37,054 nt of DNA from assembly GCA_964383855.1 (NCBI GenBank), contig CAYLIP010000024.1, forward strand, positions 1 to 37,054, in the 5' to 3' direction. Of this stretch, positions 1 to 8,736 are shown one piece after another. The DNA comes from CAZHAC01 sp964383855 (GTDB lineage Bacteria; Chloroflexota; Dormibacteria; Dormibacterales; Dormibacteraceae). The position numbers were made by a program, and so were the translations under genes. Each line of letters begins with the position of its first letter. Position 1 is the first letter of the stretch. The notes beneath the pieces were generated by a model that saw only the letters and a list, made by a program, of their open reading frames with translations, had not been told where the DNA came from and searched no databases.

Positions 1-90
1 CGAGGCGGCCGGGAAAGCGCTGCCCACCCGGCTCACGGTTCATGTTTAGTGTGCTGTACTGCGCGTTTCGTCCAGAAGGAGGGTCAGCCG

Positions 91-525
91 GTGAAGAGGA
101 AGCTGGTGCGGCTCCTGCAGCGCAGGGTGATCAATCCGATCGTTCGCCGCGCGGCGGGCGGTGCGCACTCGCGATATGCGCTGCTCGAGACGGTGGGCCG
201 AAAGTCCGGGAGTCCCCGGGTGACCCCGGTCGCAAACGGACTGTCAGGGGACACGTTCTGGATCGTCGCCGAGCACGGGCGCGGGGCGGGTTACGTCCGC
301 AACCTGGAGTCGCAGCCGAAGGTGAGGGTGAAGGTCGGCGGGCGCTGGCACAGCGGAACGGCCCACGTGCTCGCCGACGACGACACCCAGGCGCGATTGC
401 TGGCGATCGACCCGCGGACAGCGCGCGAGATCCGGTTGATGGGGACGCGGCTTCTGACGGTCCGCATCGACCTTGACCCTGAGGGTGGCGAAGGGGAGGC
501 GCATGATCTTCAGCGAGACCCGTGA
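91..525 (+). CDS. DUF385 / nitroreductase-family deazaflavin-type oxidoreductase
   Basis: Small (144 aa) split-beta-barrel protein of the DUF385 (F420H2-dependent quinone reductase, Ddn-like) family. Family members typically use coenzyme F420 to reduce quinones or xenobiotics. Visible family landmarks are LLETVGRKSG near residue 35-45 followed by TPVANGLSGDTFWIVAEHG, then YVRNLESQPKVRVKVGGRW, which is the usual 'N-L-x-x-x-P-x-V-x-V' core. The GTG at 91 is chosen because AGAAGGAGGG lies about 8 bases upstream; an in-frame ATG at 49 has no ribosome site and would add non-family residues. Its last 23 bases overlap the next gene. It suggests an F420-making host, but F420 binding itself is inferred. 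Confidence 0.8.
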   Translation: MKRKLVRLLQRRVINPIVRRAAGGAHSRYALLETVGRKSGSPRVTPVANGLSGDTFWIVAEHGRGAGYVRNLESQPKVRVKVGGRWHSGTAHVLADDDTQARLLAIDPRTAREIRLMGTRLLTVRIDLDPEGGEGEAHDLQRDP

Positions 526-1060
526 CCTCAGGCTTGTCACGCTGCGTCGCGGCGGCTCACTCGTCGATTCCGATCATCGCCTGCTGGCCCTGTGGGCGGC
601 CGACTGCGCGGAGCACGTGCTGCACTTCTTCGAGGAGGCGCAGCCCGGAGATGACCGTCCGAGGCACGCGATCGAAATGGCTCGAGCGTGGGCCCGGGGC
701 GAGATCACGAAGAGTGAAGCCGCCTCAACGGGGCGTCCCCGGCGGCCATTGTGGTGGGAGCCCCGGGCGGCGGCCGGTCACGCCAACGCAGCCGCCCGCG
801 ATCTTCGCGGCGCGGCCAGGGAAGCGGCTCACGCGGCTGGGCAGGCCGGAGGGGTGCCCCATGTGGCCGCTCACGAGCTTGGCGCGGCGGCCTACGCGAT
901 CAGGGCCGCGCGCGCGGCGGCAGGGACTGGTGAGCGCGAGCAGGCGGGCCGCCAGGAGTGCCTCTGGCAGCGGGCGCAGCTGCCCCGCCAGATTCGCGAC
1001 CTCGTGCTCGACGACCAGAGGCTGCGCAACAAGTACTGCTGGTCCGTCTTCGACTGCTGA
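503..1060 (+). CDS. Imm-5-like putative immunity protein
   Basis: An alanine-rich helical protein of 185 aa. The N-terminal pattern (LLALWAADCAEHVLHFFEE..PGDDRPR.AIE.ARAWARGEI) and the later GAAAYAIRAARAA segment match the helical 'putative immunity protein' / Imm-5-like family, often mis-named exonuclease SbcC. The molecular role of that family is not established. Start ATG 503 is preferred over the upstream in-frame GTG 473 because AAGGGGAGG sits directly before it. It overlaps the end of the DUF385 gene by 23 bases, so the two may be co-transcribed. The middle part (about residues 75-105) departs from the usual family sequence, so an indel or local divergence is possible. No toxin gene is adjacent. 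Confidence 0.6.
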   Translation: MIFSETRDLRLVTLRRGGSLVDSDHRLLALWAADCAEHVLHFFEEAQPGDDRPRHAIEMARAWARGEITKSEAASTGRPRRPLWWEPRAAAGHANAAARDLRGAAREAAHAAGQAGGVPHVAAHELGAAAYAIRAARAAAGTGEREQAGRQECLWQRAQLPRQIRDLVLDDQRLRNKYCWSVFDC

Positions 1061-1138
1061 CCTGCACCAGCCGGCGGGGACACCCCGCACAACCGGAGGG
1101 GCGCAGAGCGCACTCCGCACTCGGAAAACCCTGGCCGT

Positions 1139-3478
1139 CTACGTGTCCGGCGCCGCGCCCTCCAGCACCAGCGCGGCCGCGCGGTCCGGCGACCAGTTCG
1201 CGCCCGACCGCCAGGCGGCGGCGTAGCGCGCATCCCCGAGGGTCTCGCGCGCCCGCGCCAGCCACTGCTGTCGACGCCGCCGAGCGGCCCCCCATTCGGG
1301 ATCACCGATGCGACTGCGCAAGCTTTGCGCAAGCGAGGCAACCCGAACCGAATGCTCGAAATCAGCCTCGGCGTACGCCAGCTCGGCAAAGCCTTCCAGG
1401 ACCCAGTGGATGTCCACCAGCTGACCGGTGTCGAGCAGCAGCTCGAGCGCCTCGGAGTGCAACCGGCGCGCCTCCTGAGGCCGGCCCTGGCGAAGCGCGA
1501 CATACCCGAGCGTCGACAGCACCAGCGCCACGTGTCGCGGAAAACCGACGCTGCGAAACAGCGCGAGGCTCTCCTCGAGCTGCGTCCGCGCGCGGGGGAG
1601 GTCTCCATCGACCTCGAGCGAGCTCAGGCCGAGATGGTGCAGAGTCAGGGCCATCCCGTACGCGTTCCCGGCCTCGCGTGCCAGCCGGAGAGAAGCGCCG
1701 AAATATCGCTCGGCGCCGTCGTCGTCCTCCTGCATGCGCGCCACGAAGCCGGTTCCGAACAGGGCGTGACTTAGCCCGGCGCGGTCGCCCACCTCCCGAT
1801 AGGTGGCGATGCACTCCTCCATCAGCGCCCGCGCCGTCGCGTATTCAGCCTGGGCGCGAGCCAGCTGTCCGGCCCCCAGCAGCGCCTTGGCTCGCGCCGG
1901 CCGAGGCGGCGCCGGAGCAGCCCTCTCCAGCGCGGCCGACAGGTAACGACGGCCCTCGCCGACGTAGCCTCGCATGTACCAGAACATCCACAGCGGACCG
2001 GCGAGCCTGAGCGCTGCCTCGGCGTCGAACTGAAGCAGCCACTGGAGCGCCGCGCTCAGGTTGTCGTGCTCGTCCTCGAGCTGTGTGGCGGCAGCGGCCT
2101 GCCCTGGGCCCTCGAGCCGCGCGGCCGCGTCGAGACCGAGATCTGCGAAGTGCATCGCGTGCCGTCTACGGAGCGCGTGGGCCTCTTCCTCGACCGCCTC
2201 GAGCCGCTCGCGGGCATATTCTCGGACCGTTTCCAGGAGCGAGTACCGGGCCTCCCGCCCAGCCGGCTCGACGCGCTGCAACAGCGAGTTCCTCTGCAGC
2301 GAATCGACCGCATCGACCATGTTGAACGAGGGCTGATCGGGCGGCATGCAGACCTGGCGTACCGCGGCGAAGGTGCAGCCGCCGGCGAAAACCGAAAGCG
2401 CCCGGAGCAGGTTCTGAGCCTGCCCATCCAGCAGCTCGTAGCTCCAGTCGAGCGTGCTGCGCAGGCTGCGCTGGCGCGCCGGTGCGTCGAGGGGGCCGCC
2501 GGCGAGCAGGTCGAGCCGGTTGCCGAGCTGGGCGACGAGATCCGCCGGCGACAGGATTCGGGTCCGCGCCGCGGCGAGCTCGAGGGCGAGTGGCAGTCCT
2601 TCCAGGCGACGGCAGAGCTCGGCGACATCCGCGGCGTTGGCGGCGTCGACGGTGAAATGCCGATCGACGGTGCGCGCGCGATCGTGGAAGAGCTGCACCG
2701 CGGGGCTGCCCAGGACCTCCTCGGGGGAGTCGGCGTGGGGTAAAGGCAGCGGCTCCAACCGGAACTCCTGCTCCAGGGCGAGCCGCAGCGGCGCCCGGCT
2801 GGTGACGATCACCCTGACCCCGGGGCAACCCGCGACGACACGCGCCACCAGCTCGGCGGCTTGCGGCAGCAGATGCTCGAGGTTGTCGAGCGCGAGCAGC
2901 AGGCTGGCGCCTTGAAGGCGAGCCAGGATGGCGTCCGGCTCATTGCGACCGCTCGGCTCCACCGCGCCAAGTGCCCGAAGGATGGCCGGCGCCACCTCCT
3001 CGACGACTCCCACGCCGGCCAGGGGCACCCAGGCGACGCCGTCGACGAACTCGGGCCCGAGCGTCTCGGCGAGCTCGATGGAGAAACGGGTTTTGCCGAC
3101 ACCGCCGGGACCGGTGACCGTCAGCAGCCTGGTGCGTTCATTGAGAAGCTGGAGGGCCTCGGCGAGCTCGCCTTCGCGCCCGACGATGTCGCCGTGGGGA
3201 GGTGGGGACGCGGGCGCCAGCCCGAGGTTTGCGCGGTGCGCTTTCGCCGCATCCGTGAGCTCGGCCGCCTGGCGATCGCTCAGCTTGAGGGCCGCGATCA
3301 GGCGCCGCACCGTGTCCGGGTAGGGCGAGCGAGTTGCGTGCTCGAGATAGCGCAGGCCACGCGGGCTGAGCTCAGCCCGTTCGGCGAGCTCCTCCTGGGT
3401 CAGCCGCGCCGCCATTCGGTGCCGGCGCAGCAGCTCGCCAAAGGTTGCTTTCGTGGCTGCGGGGGTCGAATTCTCCAC
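1139..3478 (-). CDS. XRE-HTH / STAND NTPase / TPR transcriptional regulator
   Basis: A 779-aa multidomain regulator. An XRE-type helix-turn-helix occupies residues about 12-70 (FGELLRRHRMAARLTQEELA, then LSPRGLRYLE). An NB-ARC-like STAND ATPase follows, with Walker A GPGGVGKT at 123-130, a Walker B-like LLLALDNLEHLL, VTSRAPL and the GLPLALELAAARTR motif. The C-terminal half is helical with TPR-like repeats and contains AKALLGAGQLARAQ and LGYVALRQGR. Architectures like this sense a ligand or partner through the TPR part and regulate transcription through the HTH. The GTG start at 3478 is the only one that keeps the whole HTH, but it has no clear ribosome site. It is divergent from the small gene at 3633, a possible target. 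It has no obvious link to the catabolic genes. Confidence 0.85.
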   Translation of the reverse strand: MENSTPAATKATFGELLRRHRMAARLTQEELAERAELSPRGLRYLEHATRSPYPDTVRRLIAALKLSDRQAAELTDAAKAHRANLGLAPASPPPHGDIVGREGELAEALQLLNERTRLLTVTGPGGVGKTRFSIELAETLGPEFVDGVAWVPLAGVGVVEEVAPAILRALGAVEPSGRNEPDAILARLQGASLLLALDNLEHLLPQAAELVARVVAGCPGVRVIVTSRAPLRLALEQEFRLEPLPLPHADSPEEVLGSPAVQLFHDRARTVDRHFTVDAANAADVAELCRRLEGLPLALELAAARTRILSPADLVAQLGNRLDLLAGGPLDAPARQRSLRSTLDWSYELLDGQAQNLLRALSVFAGGCTFAAVRQVCMPPDQPSFNMVDAVDSLQRNSLLQRVEPAGREARYSLLETVREYARERLEAVEEEAHALRRRHAMHFADLGLDAAARLEGPGQAAAATQLEDEHDNLSAALQWLLQFDAEAALRLAGPLWMFWYMRGYVGEGRRYLSAALERAAPAPPRPARAKALLGAGQLARAQAEYATARALMEECIATYREVGDRAGLSHALFGTGFVARMQEDDDGAERYFGASLRLAREAGNAYGMALTLHHLGLSSLEVDGDLPRARTQLEESLALFRSVGFPRHVALVLSTLGYVALRQGRPQEARRLHSEALELLLDTGQLVDIHWVLEGFAELAYAEADFEHSVRVASLAQSLRSRIGDPEWGAARRRRQQWLARARETLGDARYAAAWRSGANWSPDRAAALVLEGAAPDT

Positions 3479-3632
3479 TGGCGTCTGAGGCGAGGCGACA
3501 GCATAGCGAGCCGCCGCACGCGCAGAGTGCCGGCACTGTTCCCCTCGCCGTTCCTGGCGCCAGGGTCAGGTCGGCCATACCTTCGGACCACGGGCGCCGA
3601 GCCCGAATTCAACTCTCGATCGGAGGTGTGTG

Positions 3633-3941
3633 ATGGCGACCGCATACGTGGTGGAGATACCCGGGGTCACGCAGGAGCAGTACGAAACCGTCACCCGGAA
3701 GGTGAACGAGGCAGGCTCGCCGGCGGGCTGCGTCTTCCACGGCGGCGGACCGTTCGAGGGCGGTGTGCGGCTTCTCGAAGTGTGGGAGTCGCCGGAGGCA
3801 GCGGAGGCGTTCTACTCGTCGCGGCTGCTTCAGGACGCGACGGCGGCCGCCGGCAGTGCAGCCGCCGTGCAGCCGAAGGTGGTCATGACGTGGCCGGTGC
3901 GGGGCATCGATGACGGTACCGGCTGGCGTTCCATCGGCTGA
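3633..3941 (+). CDS. small dimeric alpha/beta-barrel (ABM-like) hypothetical protein
   Basis: A 102-aa protein beginning MATAYVVEIPGVTQEQYETV, with a central GGGPFEGGVRLLEVWESPEAAEAFY segment. The pattern (beta-strand, long helix with 'EQYE', then 'G..V.EVWES.EAAE.F') is that of the ferredoxin-like dimeric alpha/beta-barrel proteins related to antibiotic biosynthesis monooxygenase (ABM). Many of these have no known substrate. ATG 3633 is preferred to the GTG three bases upstream because CGGAGG lies six bases before it. It is divergent from the STAND regulator and followed by a hairpin. Function unknown. Confidence 0.65.
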   Translation: MATAYVVEIPGVTQEQYETVTRKVNEAGSPAGCVFHGGGPFEGGVRLLEVWESPEAAEAFYSSRLLQDATAAAGSAAAVQPKVVMTWPVRGIDDGTGWRSIG

Positions 3942-3950
3942 TCGGAGATC

Positions 3951-3981
3951 GGGCGGCAGGGCGACTTTCGCCCCGCCGCCC
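3951..3981. terminator. hairpin between convergent genes
   Basis: GGGCGGC (3951-3957) pairs with GCCGCCC (3975-3981). Inside it, GGGCG (3959-3963) pairs with CGCCC (3969-3973) around the loop ACTTT, with one A-C mismatch between the two stems. It lies between the stop codons of convergent genes (3941 and 4023), so it could serve both as a terminator. There is no T-tract. Confidence 0.45.
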
Positions 3982-4022
3982 TCTGCAGGCGCAGGCGTCG
4001 ACGGCCCTGCCCGCGCCGCCGG

Positions 4023-5123
4023 TCACCCCGCAGGGTGGCTGCGGCGATGGTGCTCCCTGAGCACGTCGCTTCCAAAATCGGCGACCGGGTCGCGCCAGAC
4101 GGAGTGCGCGTGGTTGCCGTCGCGCTGCGCGTTGTCGTACTCGATCAGGAGCCTCGGCCCCTGGAGCCGGTAGTAGTGGCGGTCGCCCCGGGCCGAGCCG
4201 CCCGCCCACGCGAACGCCACCGCCTCGATGCCGCCGTCACGGAAGCGGTCCATCTCCAGCGCGCCCAGCTCGTCGGGCAGGCGCGAGACATGGGCCTCGA
4301 CCAGCCTTCGGAGCAGCTCGCGCTGGCCGGCGCCGATCTCCGCGCCGGTGATGCCCTTGGGCTGCTCCGTGTAGCGGAGAGCCTCCAGGTGCTGCTCGGT
4401 GATCTGCAGGCTCTGCTCGACGCGCCGCTGCATGGAATCGACCAGGTCGCCGAGCTCGCCCTCGAAGCGCCCTCGCCAGATCTCGCGCAGTGGCAGCGGC
4501 CGCTCGCCGCCCGAGAGTTCGGAGCGGTTGGCGGTGACCAGGTCGAAGGGCGCCACCGGCGAGATCAGCGCCCTCCGCCGCTCCTCGCCGTCGAGGGCCT
4601 CGAACAGCTCCCGCGCGAGGTCCTCGGTCGGGCCCAGGGGCCGCAGCTCGCCGCCTCCGAGCAGGGGAGAGGCGGCCGGATCGGCCCCCAGGAAGAGCGG
4701 CGTGCTGGCCCGCACCTCGCCGTCGACGACGAGGTGGTTGACGGAGACGTGATGGCCGCCAAAGCGCCACGACCACCCGCCGCCGGCGGCCGGTTCACCG
4801 AAGACGCGGAGGTAATAGAGGCCCGGGTCGCGGCCGCGCTCGCGGTCCCAGCCGATCGCCCAGCCCTCCAGCTCATCGAGCACGTTCTCGAGGCCGACGA
4901 TCGTGCAGGCCGTCACGTAGGCGGGTCGCGAGAGCCCGCGCGCGAGAAGGCGGAAGGCCAGCTGCTGCTGGTGGGGGCGCATCTGGTTGAGCGGCAGCCC
5001 GCCGTGGTCGGTCGGCGTGTAGAACCAGCGGCGGCGCTCGCCGTCGGACGGGAAGGGCCACTGCGCGAGGCGGCGCTGCTCGGGGTCGAGGCTCTCCAGG
5101 AAATCGCCGGCGGCCTCGGCCAT
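4023..5123 (-). CDS. DUF3500 domain protein
   Basis: A 366-aa protein clearly of the DUF3500 (PF12006) family. Landmarks are LDPEQRRLAQWPF, then RRRWFYTPTDHGGLPLNQM near the N-terminus, LENVLDELEGW, RDPGLYYLRVFGEP, the WSWRFGGHHVSVNHLVVDG core and SPLLGGGELRPLGP. The C-terminus has HYYRLQGPRLLIEYDNAQ and NHAHSVWRDP, a His/Asp-rich ending typical of the family. No biochemical activity is established; the conserved histidines suggest a metal site (inference). ATG 5123 fits the usual family start; a GTG at 5180 would add 19 low-complexity residues. Neither start has a convincing ribosome site. It is divergent from the FAD monooxygenase with under 80 bases between them, so shared control is likely. 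Confidence 0.85.
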   Translation of the reverse strand: MAEAAGDFLESLDPEQRRLAQWPFPSDGERRRWFYTPTDHGGLPLNQMRPHQQQLAFRLLARGLSRPAYVTACTIVGLENVLDELEGWAIGWDRERGRDPGLYYLRVFGEPAAGGGWSWRFGGHHVSVNHLVVDGEVRASTPLFLGADPAASPLLGGGELRPLGPTEDLARELFEALDGEERRRALISPVAPFDLVTANRSELSGGERPLPLREIWRGRFEGELGDLVDSMQRRVEQSLQITEQHLEALRYTEQPKGITGAEIGAGQRELLRRLVEAHVSRLPDELGALEMDRFRDGGIEAVAFAWAGGSARGDRHYYRLQGPRLLIEYDNAQRDGNHAHSVWRDPVADFGSDVLREHHRRSHPAG

Positions 5124-5201
5124 GCCGTCGGCGGCCCGGGCTCGCGCGCTGGACGAAGAAGCTTCCGATCCCCCGACCACCGAGCCATTATGTGAGAGCG
5201 A

Positions 5202-6443
5202 ATGCTGAAGGTGGCAGTCGTCGGGGGCTCCATCGGCGGCCTGACCGCCGCGCTCAAGCTGCGTGACCGCGGCTGCGATGTCCACGTCTTCGAGCGCTCC
5301 GCGGCCGACCTCCAGGCGCGCGGCGCCGGCATCCTCGCCCACCCGATGACGCTGCGCTACTTCGCCGAGAACCACGTGCTCGACCTGGCCGAGATTACGG
5401 TCGTCTCGCGCCGCCACATCTATGTCGACGGCCGCGGCCGGGTCGTCCACGAGGAGCGGATTCCCTACCGCTTCGCGGCCTGGAACACGCTCTACCGATC
5501 GCTCCGCGGCTGCCTGGAACCCGACCGCTACCACCTCGGCCAGTTGATGACCGCAGTCGAGCAGGACGCCGGCGGCGTGCGGGTCTGGTTCGCGTCCGGC
5601 CATCTCGAGGAGTGCGACCTCCTGGTCTGCGCCGACGGCATCTCGTCGACCGGCCGCAACCTGCTCCTGCCGGAGGTGCGGCCGGTCTACGCGGGCTACG
5701 TCGCCTGGCGGGGAACGGTGCCCGAGACGGAGCTCACCGCAGCCACCCGGTCGGAGCTGGACGGGAGCATCATCTATCACCTTCTCGACCACGGCCACGT
5801 GATCGCCTACCCGATCCCGTCGCTGGACGGATCCACCGCGCCCGGACACCGGCTGGTCAACCTGGTCTGGTACCGCAACGTGCCCGCCGGCCCGGCGCTG
5901 GCCGATCTCCTCACCGGCCGCGACGGCCAGGTGCACGAGATCTCGATGCCGCCCGGCGCGGTGGGCGATCAGCACCTGGAAGAGCTGCGGGAGGCGGCTC
6001 TCGACCTGCCGCCGGTCCATCGCGAGGTGGTGCGAGCCTGCGCGGCTCCCTTCATCCAGGCCATGGTCGATGTCGAGGTGCCCCGCATGGCATTCGGCCG
6101 CGTTTGCCTTATTGGAGACGCCGCCTTCACCACCCGGCCGCATGCCGGGGCCGGCACCGCCAAGGCCTGCGCCGACGGCTGGGCGCTGGCGGAGGCGGTC
6201 GTCGCCACCGCCGGCGACGCCGTCCGCGCACTCCAGCTCTGGGAGCCCGAGCAGCTCGAGCTCGGCCGGGGGCTGGTGCACCGCAACCGGGTGGCAGGCG
6301 ACCGCTCCCAGTTCGGAGGGAACTGGGACCCCGGTGATCCAGCACTCAGGTACGGCCTCTGGGCGCCGGGCGATGCCGGCGTCGCGGCCGGGGGGAGGGC
6401 CCCCGCCGAAGCGCCCGCGTGGAACCGGTCGCGCACGACGTGA
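5202..6443 (+). CDS. FAD-dependent aromatic hydroxylase, 2,6-dihydroxypyridine 3-monooxygenase-like
   Basis: A 413-aa class A flavoprotein monooxygenase. The FAD Rossmann motif VVGGSIGGL is at residues 6-14 with acidic E31 closing the fold, the NAD(P)H/FAD 'DG' motif (CADGISSTGR) is at D145-G146, and the second FAD motif is GDAAFTTRPHAGAGTAKA at 305-322. The 'RPHxGAGTAKA' version of the GD motif is the form I associate with the DhpH (nicotine catabolism) subgroup, which hydroxylates 2,6-dihydroxypyridine at C3 using NADH and O2. The substrate here is unproven; other hydroxylated N-heteroaromatics are possible. The sequence reads well to about residue 400, then ends in a low-complexity tail. 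Its last 25 bases overlap the molybdopterin subunit gene, so the two should be co-expressed. A weak TTCCGA-17-CATTAT promoter (5163-5191) would make the transcript nearly leaderless. Confidence 0.85.
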   Translation: MLKVAVVGGSIGGLTAALKLRDRGCDVHVFERSAADLQARGAGILAHPMTLRYFAENHVLDLAEITVVSRRHIYVDGRGRVVHEERIPYRFAAWNTLYRSLRGCLEPDRYHLGQLMTAVEQDAGGVRVWFASGHLEECDLLVCADGISSTGRNLLLPEVRPVYAGYVAWRGTVPETELTAATRSELDGSIIYHLLDHGHVIAYPIPSLDGSTAPGHRLVNLVWYRNVPAGPALADLLTGRDGQVHEISMPPGAVGDQHLEELREAALDLPPVHREVVRACAAPFIQAMVDVEVPRMAFGRVCLIGDAAFTTRPHAGAGTAKACADGWALAEAVVATAGDAVRALQLWEPEQLELGRGLVHRNRVAGDRSQFGGNWDPGDPALRYGLWAPGDAGVAAGGRAPAEAPAWNRSRTT

Positions 6444-8635
6444 TCGGGCAGCCGCTCCGGCGCCGCGAGGACGCCCCGCTGATCGCCGGGCAGGGCCGCT
6501 ACGCCGCCGACTTCACGCCCCCCGGGACCGTCCACCTCGCCTTCCGGCGAGCCGGCGTCCCCTATGGCAGCGGGCTGCGGGTCGACGCCGCCCCAGCGCT
6601 GGGACAGCCGGGCGTGGTGGGGGCCTGGAAGGCGGGCGAGCTGGGGCTGGCCGATGAGTTCATGCCCGGCGCCGGGGAACAGTCGTCCCCGCGCCCGGTG
6701 CTCGCGCTCGACAGTGTCGGGTTCGAGGGAGAGGCGGTCGCGGTGGTCGCCGCCGAGTCGGCCTACGCGGCCGCCGACGCGGTCGACCTGATCGAGGTCG
6801 AGATCGGCTCGGATGAGGGCCGGCCCGCCTTCAGCGTCGACACCGTGCACGGCTTCGGCGACGCCGAGGCCGCGTTCGCCGGGGCGCCCGTCACCGTCGC
6901 CGGTGACCTCGCCATGGCCCGGATCGCGGGCGGGGCGATCGAGCCTCGCGCCTGCCTGGCGATCTGGGATCCCGCCTCCGAGCGGCTCGAGATCCGCGCC
7001 ACGGTCGGCTGGGTCCATGGCCTTCGCGACGCCGTCGCCCAGTGCCTTGGACTGGAGCCGGACCGGGTGGTCGCGCTCACCGAGGACGTCGGCGGCAGCT
7101 ACGGAGCCAAGAATCAGCCCTACCCCGAGTACATCGCCGCCGCCGCGCTGGCGCGCCTGCTCGGGCGGCCGGTCCGGTGGGTGGCGGGCCGCAGCGAGGA
7201 CGGGCAGACGACCGCGCTCGCCCATGGGGCGAGGCTTCATCTCGAGCTGGCGGCGGAGCCGGACGGGCGGCTGCGCGGACTGCGGGGCCGAATCGACTGG
7301 CCGGCCGGCGCCTACGCCACGCGCGGCACGTTGATGAGCTATGCCTACGCCACGCACATGGTGTCCGCCTACCGCCTGCCGGCAATGCAGGTGGCGATCA
7401 GCGCGCAGGGCCACCCGAGCCAGCCCTCCAGCTTTATCCGGGGCGGCGGGCGCCCGGTCGGCAACTACGGGACCGAGCGGATGATGGACCGCCTGGCCCG
7501 CCAGCTCGGCCTCGACCCGGTCGAGCTGCGGCGCCGCAACCTGGTGCCCCCGGAGGCGATGCCCTACGCGGCCGGGCCGCCCGGGCAGGTCTACGACGGC
7601 GGCGACTACGGCCGCCTGCTCGACCTCGCCACCGAGCGCGCGGGCTACGCCGAGGTGCGGCGCCGGCAGGCGGCGGGGGAGACGGTCGGCGTCGGCGTCG
7701 CGCTCTGCGTCGAGTCGACCGGCATCGGTGCGCCGGAGCCGTCGCGCGTGGTCGTCGGCGCCGACGGCCGCGCCCACGTCTACGTCGGGAGCACGCCCCA
7801 GGGCCAGGGCCACCAGACCTTCCTGGCCCAGATCGCGGCCGACCGGCTGGGCTGGCCGGTGGAGGCCATCGAGGTCCACGTGGGGGACAGCCGCAACGTC
7901 CCATTCTCCCACGTCACCGCCGGCAGCCGGAGCGCGCTCGAGATCGGCAACTCGGTCGCCATCTCGGCCGCCGACGCCCGCCGGAAGCTGCTGGAGCGGG
8001 CCGCCGACGCGCTCGAGGCGGCGCCCGAAGACCTGACCGCCGGCCCCCAGGGCGTCTCCGTTCGCGGCGCTCCGGGCCGGGCGGTCGGACTCGACCAAGT
8101 GCTCGACGGCGAGGTGGTGGGCGCCGGCACCTGGAACTCCAACGGGGCGCCGGCCTGGGCCTCGAGCTGCCACGTGGCCGTCGTCGAGGTCGACCTCGAG
8201 ACCGGGTCGGTGGCGATGCTCCGGTACGTGATCGCGCACGACTCCGGGCGCGCCATCAACCCGCTGCTGCTGGAGGGGCAGCTGCATGGCGGCTACGCCC
8301 ACGGCCTCGGTTACGCGCTCTTCGAAGAGGCCATCCACAGCGAGGACGGGCGTCACCTCTCGGCGTCCTTCCTCGACTACACCATCCCCAGCCCGCCCGA
8401 CCTGGCGGTCGAGCCCGAGCTGATTCACACCGAGACTCCGAGCAGCCATAATCCCGAGGGCTTCCGAGGCGTGGGCGAGGCGGGGACGATCGCGGTCCCG
8501 GCGGCGGTCGCCAACGCGATCGAGGACGCGGTCCGGGCGGCGGGCTGCGAGGTGACCGTCGACGAGGTGCCGGTCACCTCGCTGCGGCTCTGGGAAGCGC
8601 TGCGGCACGCCCGCCAGGCGCGACGGGAGACCTGA
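6419..8635 (+). CDS. orphan xanthine-dehydrogenase-family molybdopterin-binding large subunit
   Basis: A 738-aa molybdopterin-cytosine-dinucleotide-type catalytic subunit. It starts with IGQPLRRREDAPLIAGQGRY, typical of CoxL-like/aldehyde oxidase large chains. It carries DVGGSYGAKNQPYPEY, the MoCo-binding stretch FIRGGGRPVGNYGTERMMD, the GQGHQT loop and HDSGRAINPLLLEGQLHGG. Near the C-terminus is FRGVGEAGTIAVPAAVANA, whose Glu is the presumed catalytic base. Such enzymes insert an oxygen from water next to a ring nitrogen, or oxidise aldehydes. No 2Fe-2S or FAD subunit gene is next to it; it may borrow those encoded at 19.8-23.4 kb (inference). The ATG at 6419 lies inside the monooxygenase gene, giving a 25-base overlap. 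Its stop codon is inside a strong hairpin. Confidence 0.88.
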   Translation: MEPVAHDVIGQPLRRREDAPLIAGQGRYAADFTPPGTVHLAFRRAGVPYGSGLRVDAAPALGQPGVVGAWKAGELGLADEFMPGAGEQSSPRPVLALDSVGFEGEAVAVVAAESAYAAADAVDLIEVEIGSDEGRPAFSVDTVHGFGDAEAAFAGAPVTVAGDLAMARIAGGAIEPRACLAIWDPASERLEIRATVGWVHGLRDAVAQCLGLEPDRVVALTEDVGGSYGAKNQPYPEYIAAAALARLLGRPVRWVAGRSEDGQTTALAHGARLHLELAAEPDGRLRGLRGRIDWPAGAYATRGTLMSYAYATHMVSAYRLPAMQVAISAQGHPSQPSSFIRGGGRPVGNYGTERMMDRLARQLGLDPVELRRRNLVPPEAMPYAAGPPGQVYDGGDYGRLLDLATERAGYAEVRRRQAAGETVGVGVALCVESTGIGAPEPSRVVVGADGRAHVYVGSTPQGQGHQTFLAQIAADRLGWPVEAIEVHVGDSRNVPFSHVTAGSRSALEIGNSVAISAADARRKLLERAADALEAAPEDLTAGPQGVSVRGAPGRAVGLDQVLDGEVVGAGTWNSNGAPAWASSCHVAVVEVDLETGSVAMLRYVIAHDSGRAINPLLLEGQLHGGYAHGLGYALFEEAIHSEDGRHLSASFLDYTIPSPPDLAVEPELIHTETPSSHNPEGFRGVGEAGTIAVPAAVANAIEDAVRAAGCEVTVDEVPVTSLRLWEALRHARQARRET

Positions 8636-8657
8636 GAGACCTCCGCCTCAGGTCTCC
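8626..8657. terminator. 11-bp perfect inverted repeat over the stop codon
   Basis: GGAGACCTGAG (8626-8636) is perfectly complementary to CTCAGGTCTCC (8647-8657) with a 10-base loop. It covers the TGA of the molybdopterin gene and precedes the convergent amidohydrolase end, so it probably terminates transcription. No T-tract follows. It runs into the repeat element at 8656. Confidence 0.55.
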
Positions 8658-8704
8658 TCCCCGCTCGGCGGGGAGGTGCCCCGGCGAAGCCGGGGCGGAG
8701 GGGC
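8656..8704. repeat. tandem-hairpin intergenic repeat, copy 1
   Basis: Two adjacent perfect stem-loops. The first is CCTCCCCGC (8656-8664), loop TCG, GCGGGGAGG (8668-8676). The second is GCCCCGGC (8678-8685), loop GAA, GCCGGGGC (8689-8696), followed by GGAGGGG. The same double hairpin recurs at 24257 and 24412. It sits between convergent genes, as REP-like elements often do. Confidence 0.75.
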
Positions 8705-8736
8705 GCAGTGGGCCGGGAGACCCCTCCGGAGCTCGC

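Noticed and set aside
5124..6281. Minus-strand upstream extension of the DUF3500 frame (to 752 codons)
   Set aside because: The extra part lies opposite the FAD monooxygenase and lacks family sequence. DUF3500 proteins start near residue MAEAAGDF.
5969..8608. 879-codon antisense open frame on the minus strand
   Set aside because: It mirrors the monooxygenase and molybdopterin genes, has low-complexity Arg/Gly/Asp/His-rich sequence and no recognisable domain. Long antisense frames are expected in GC-rich coding DNA.
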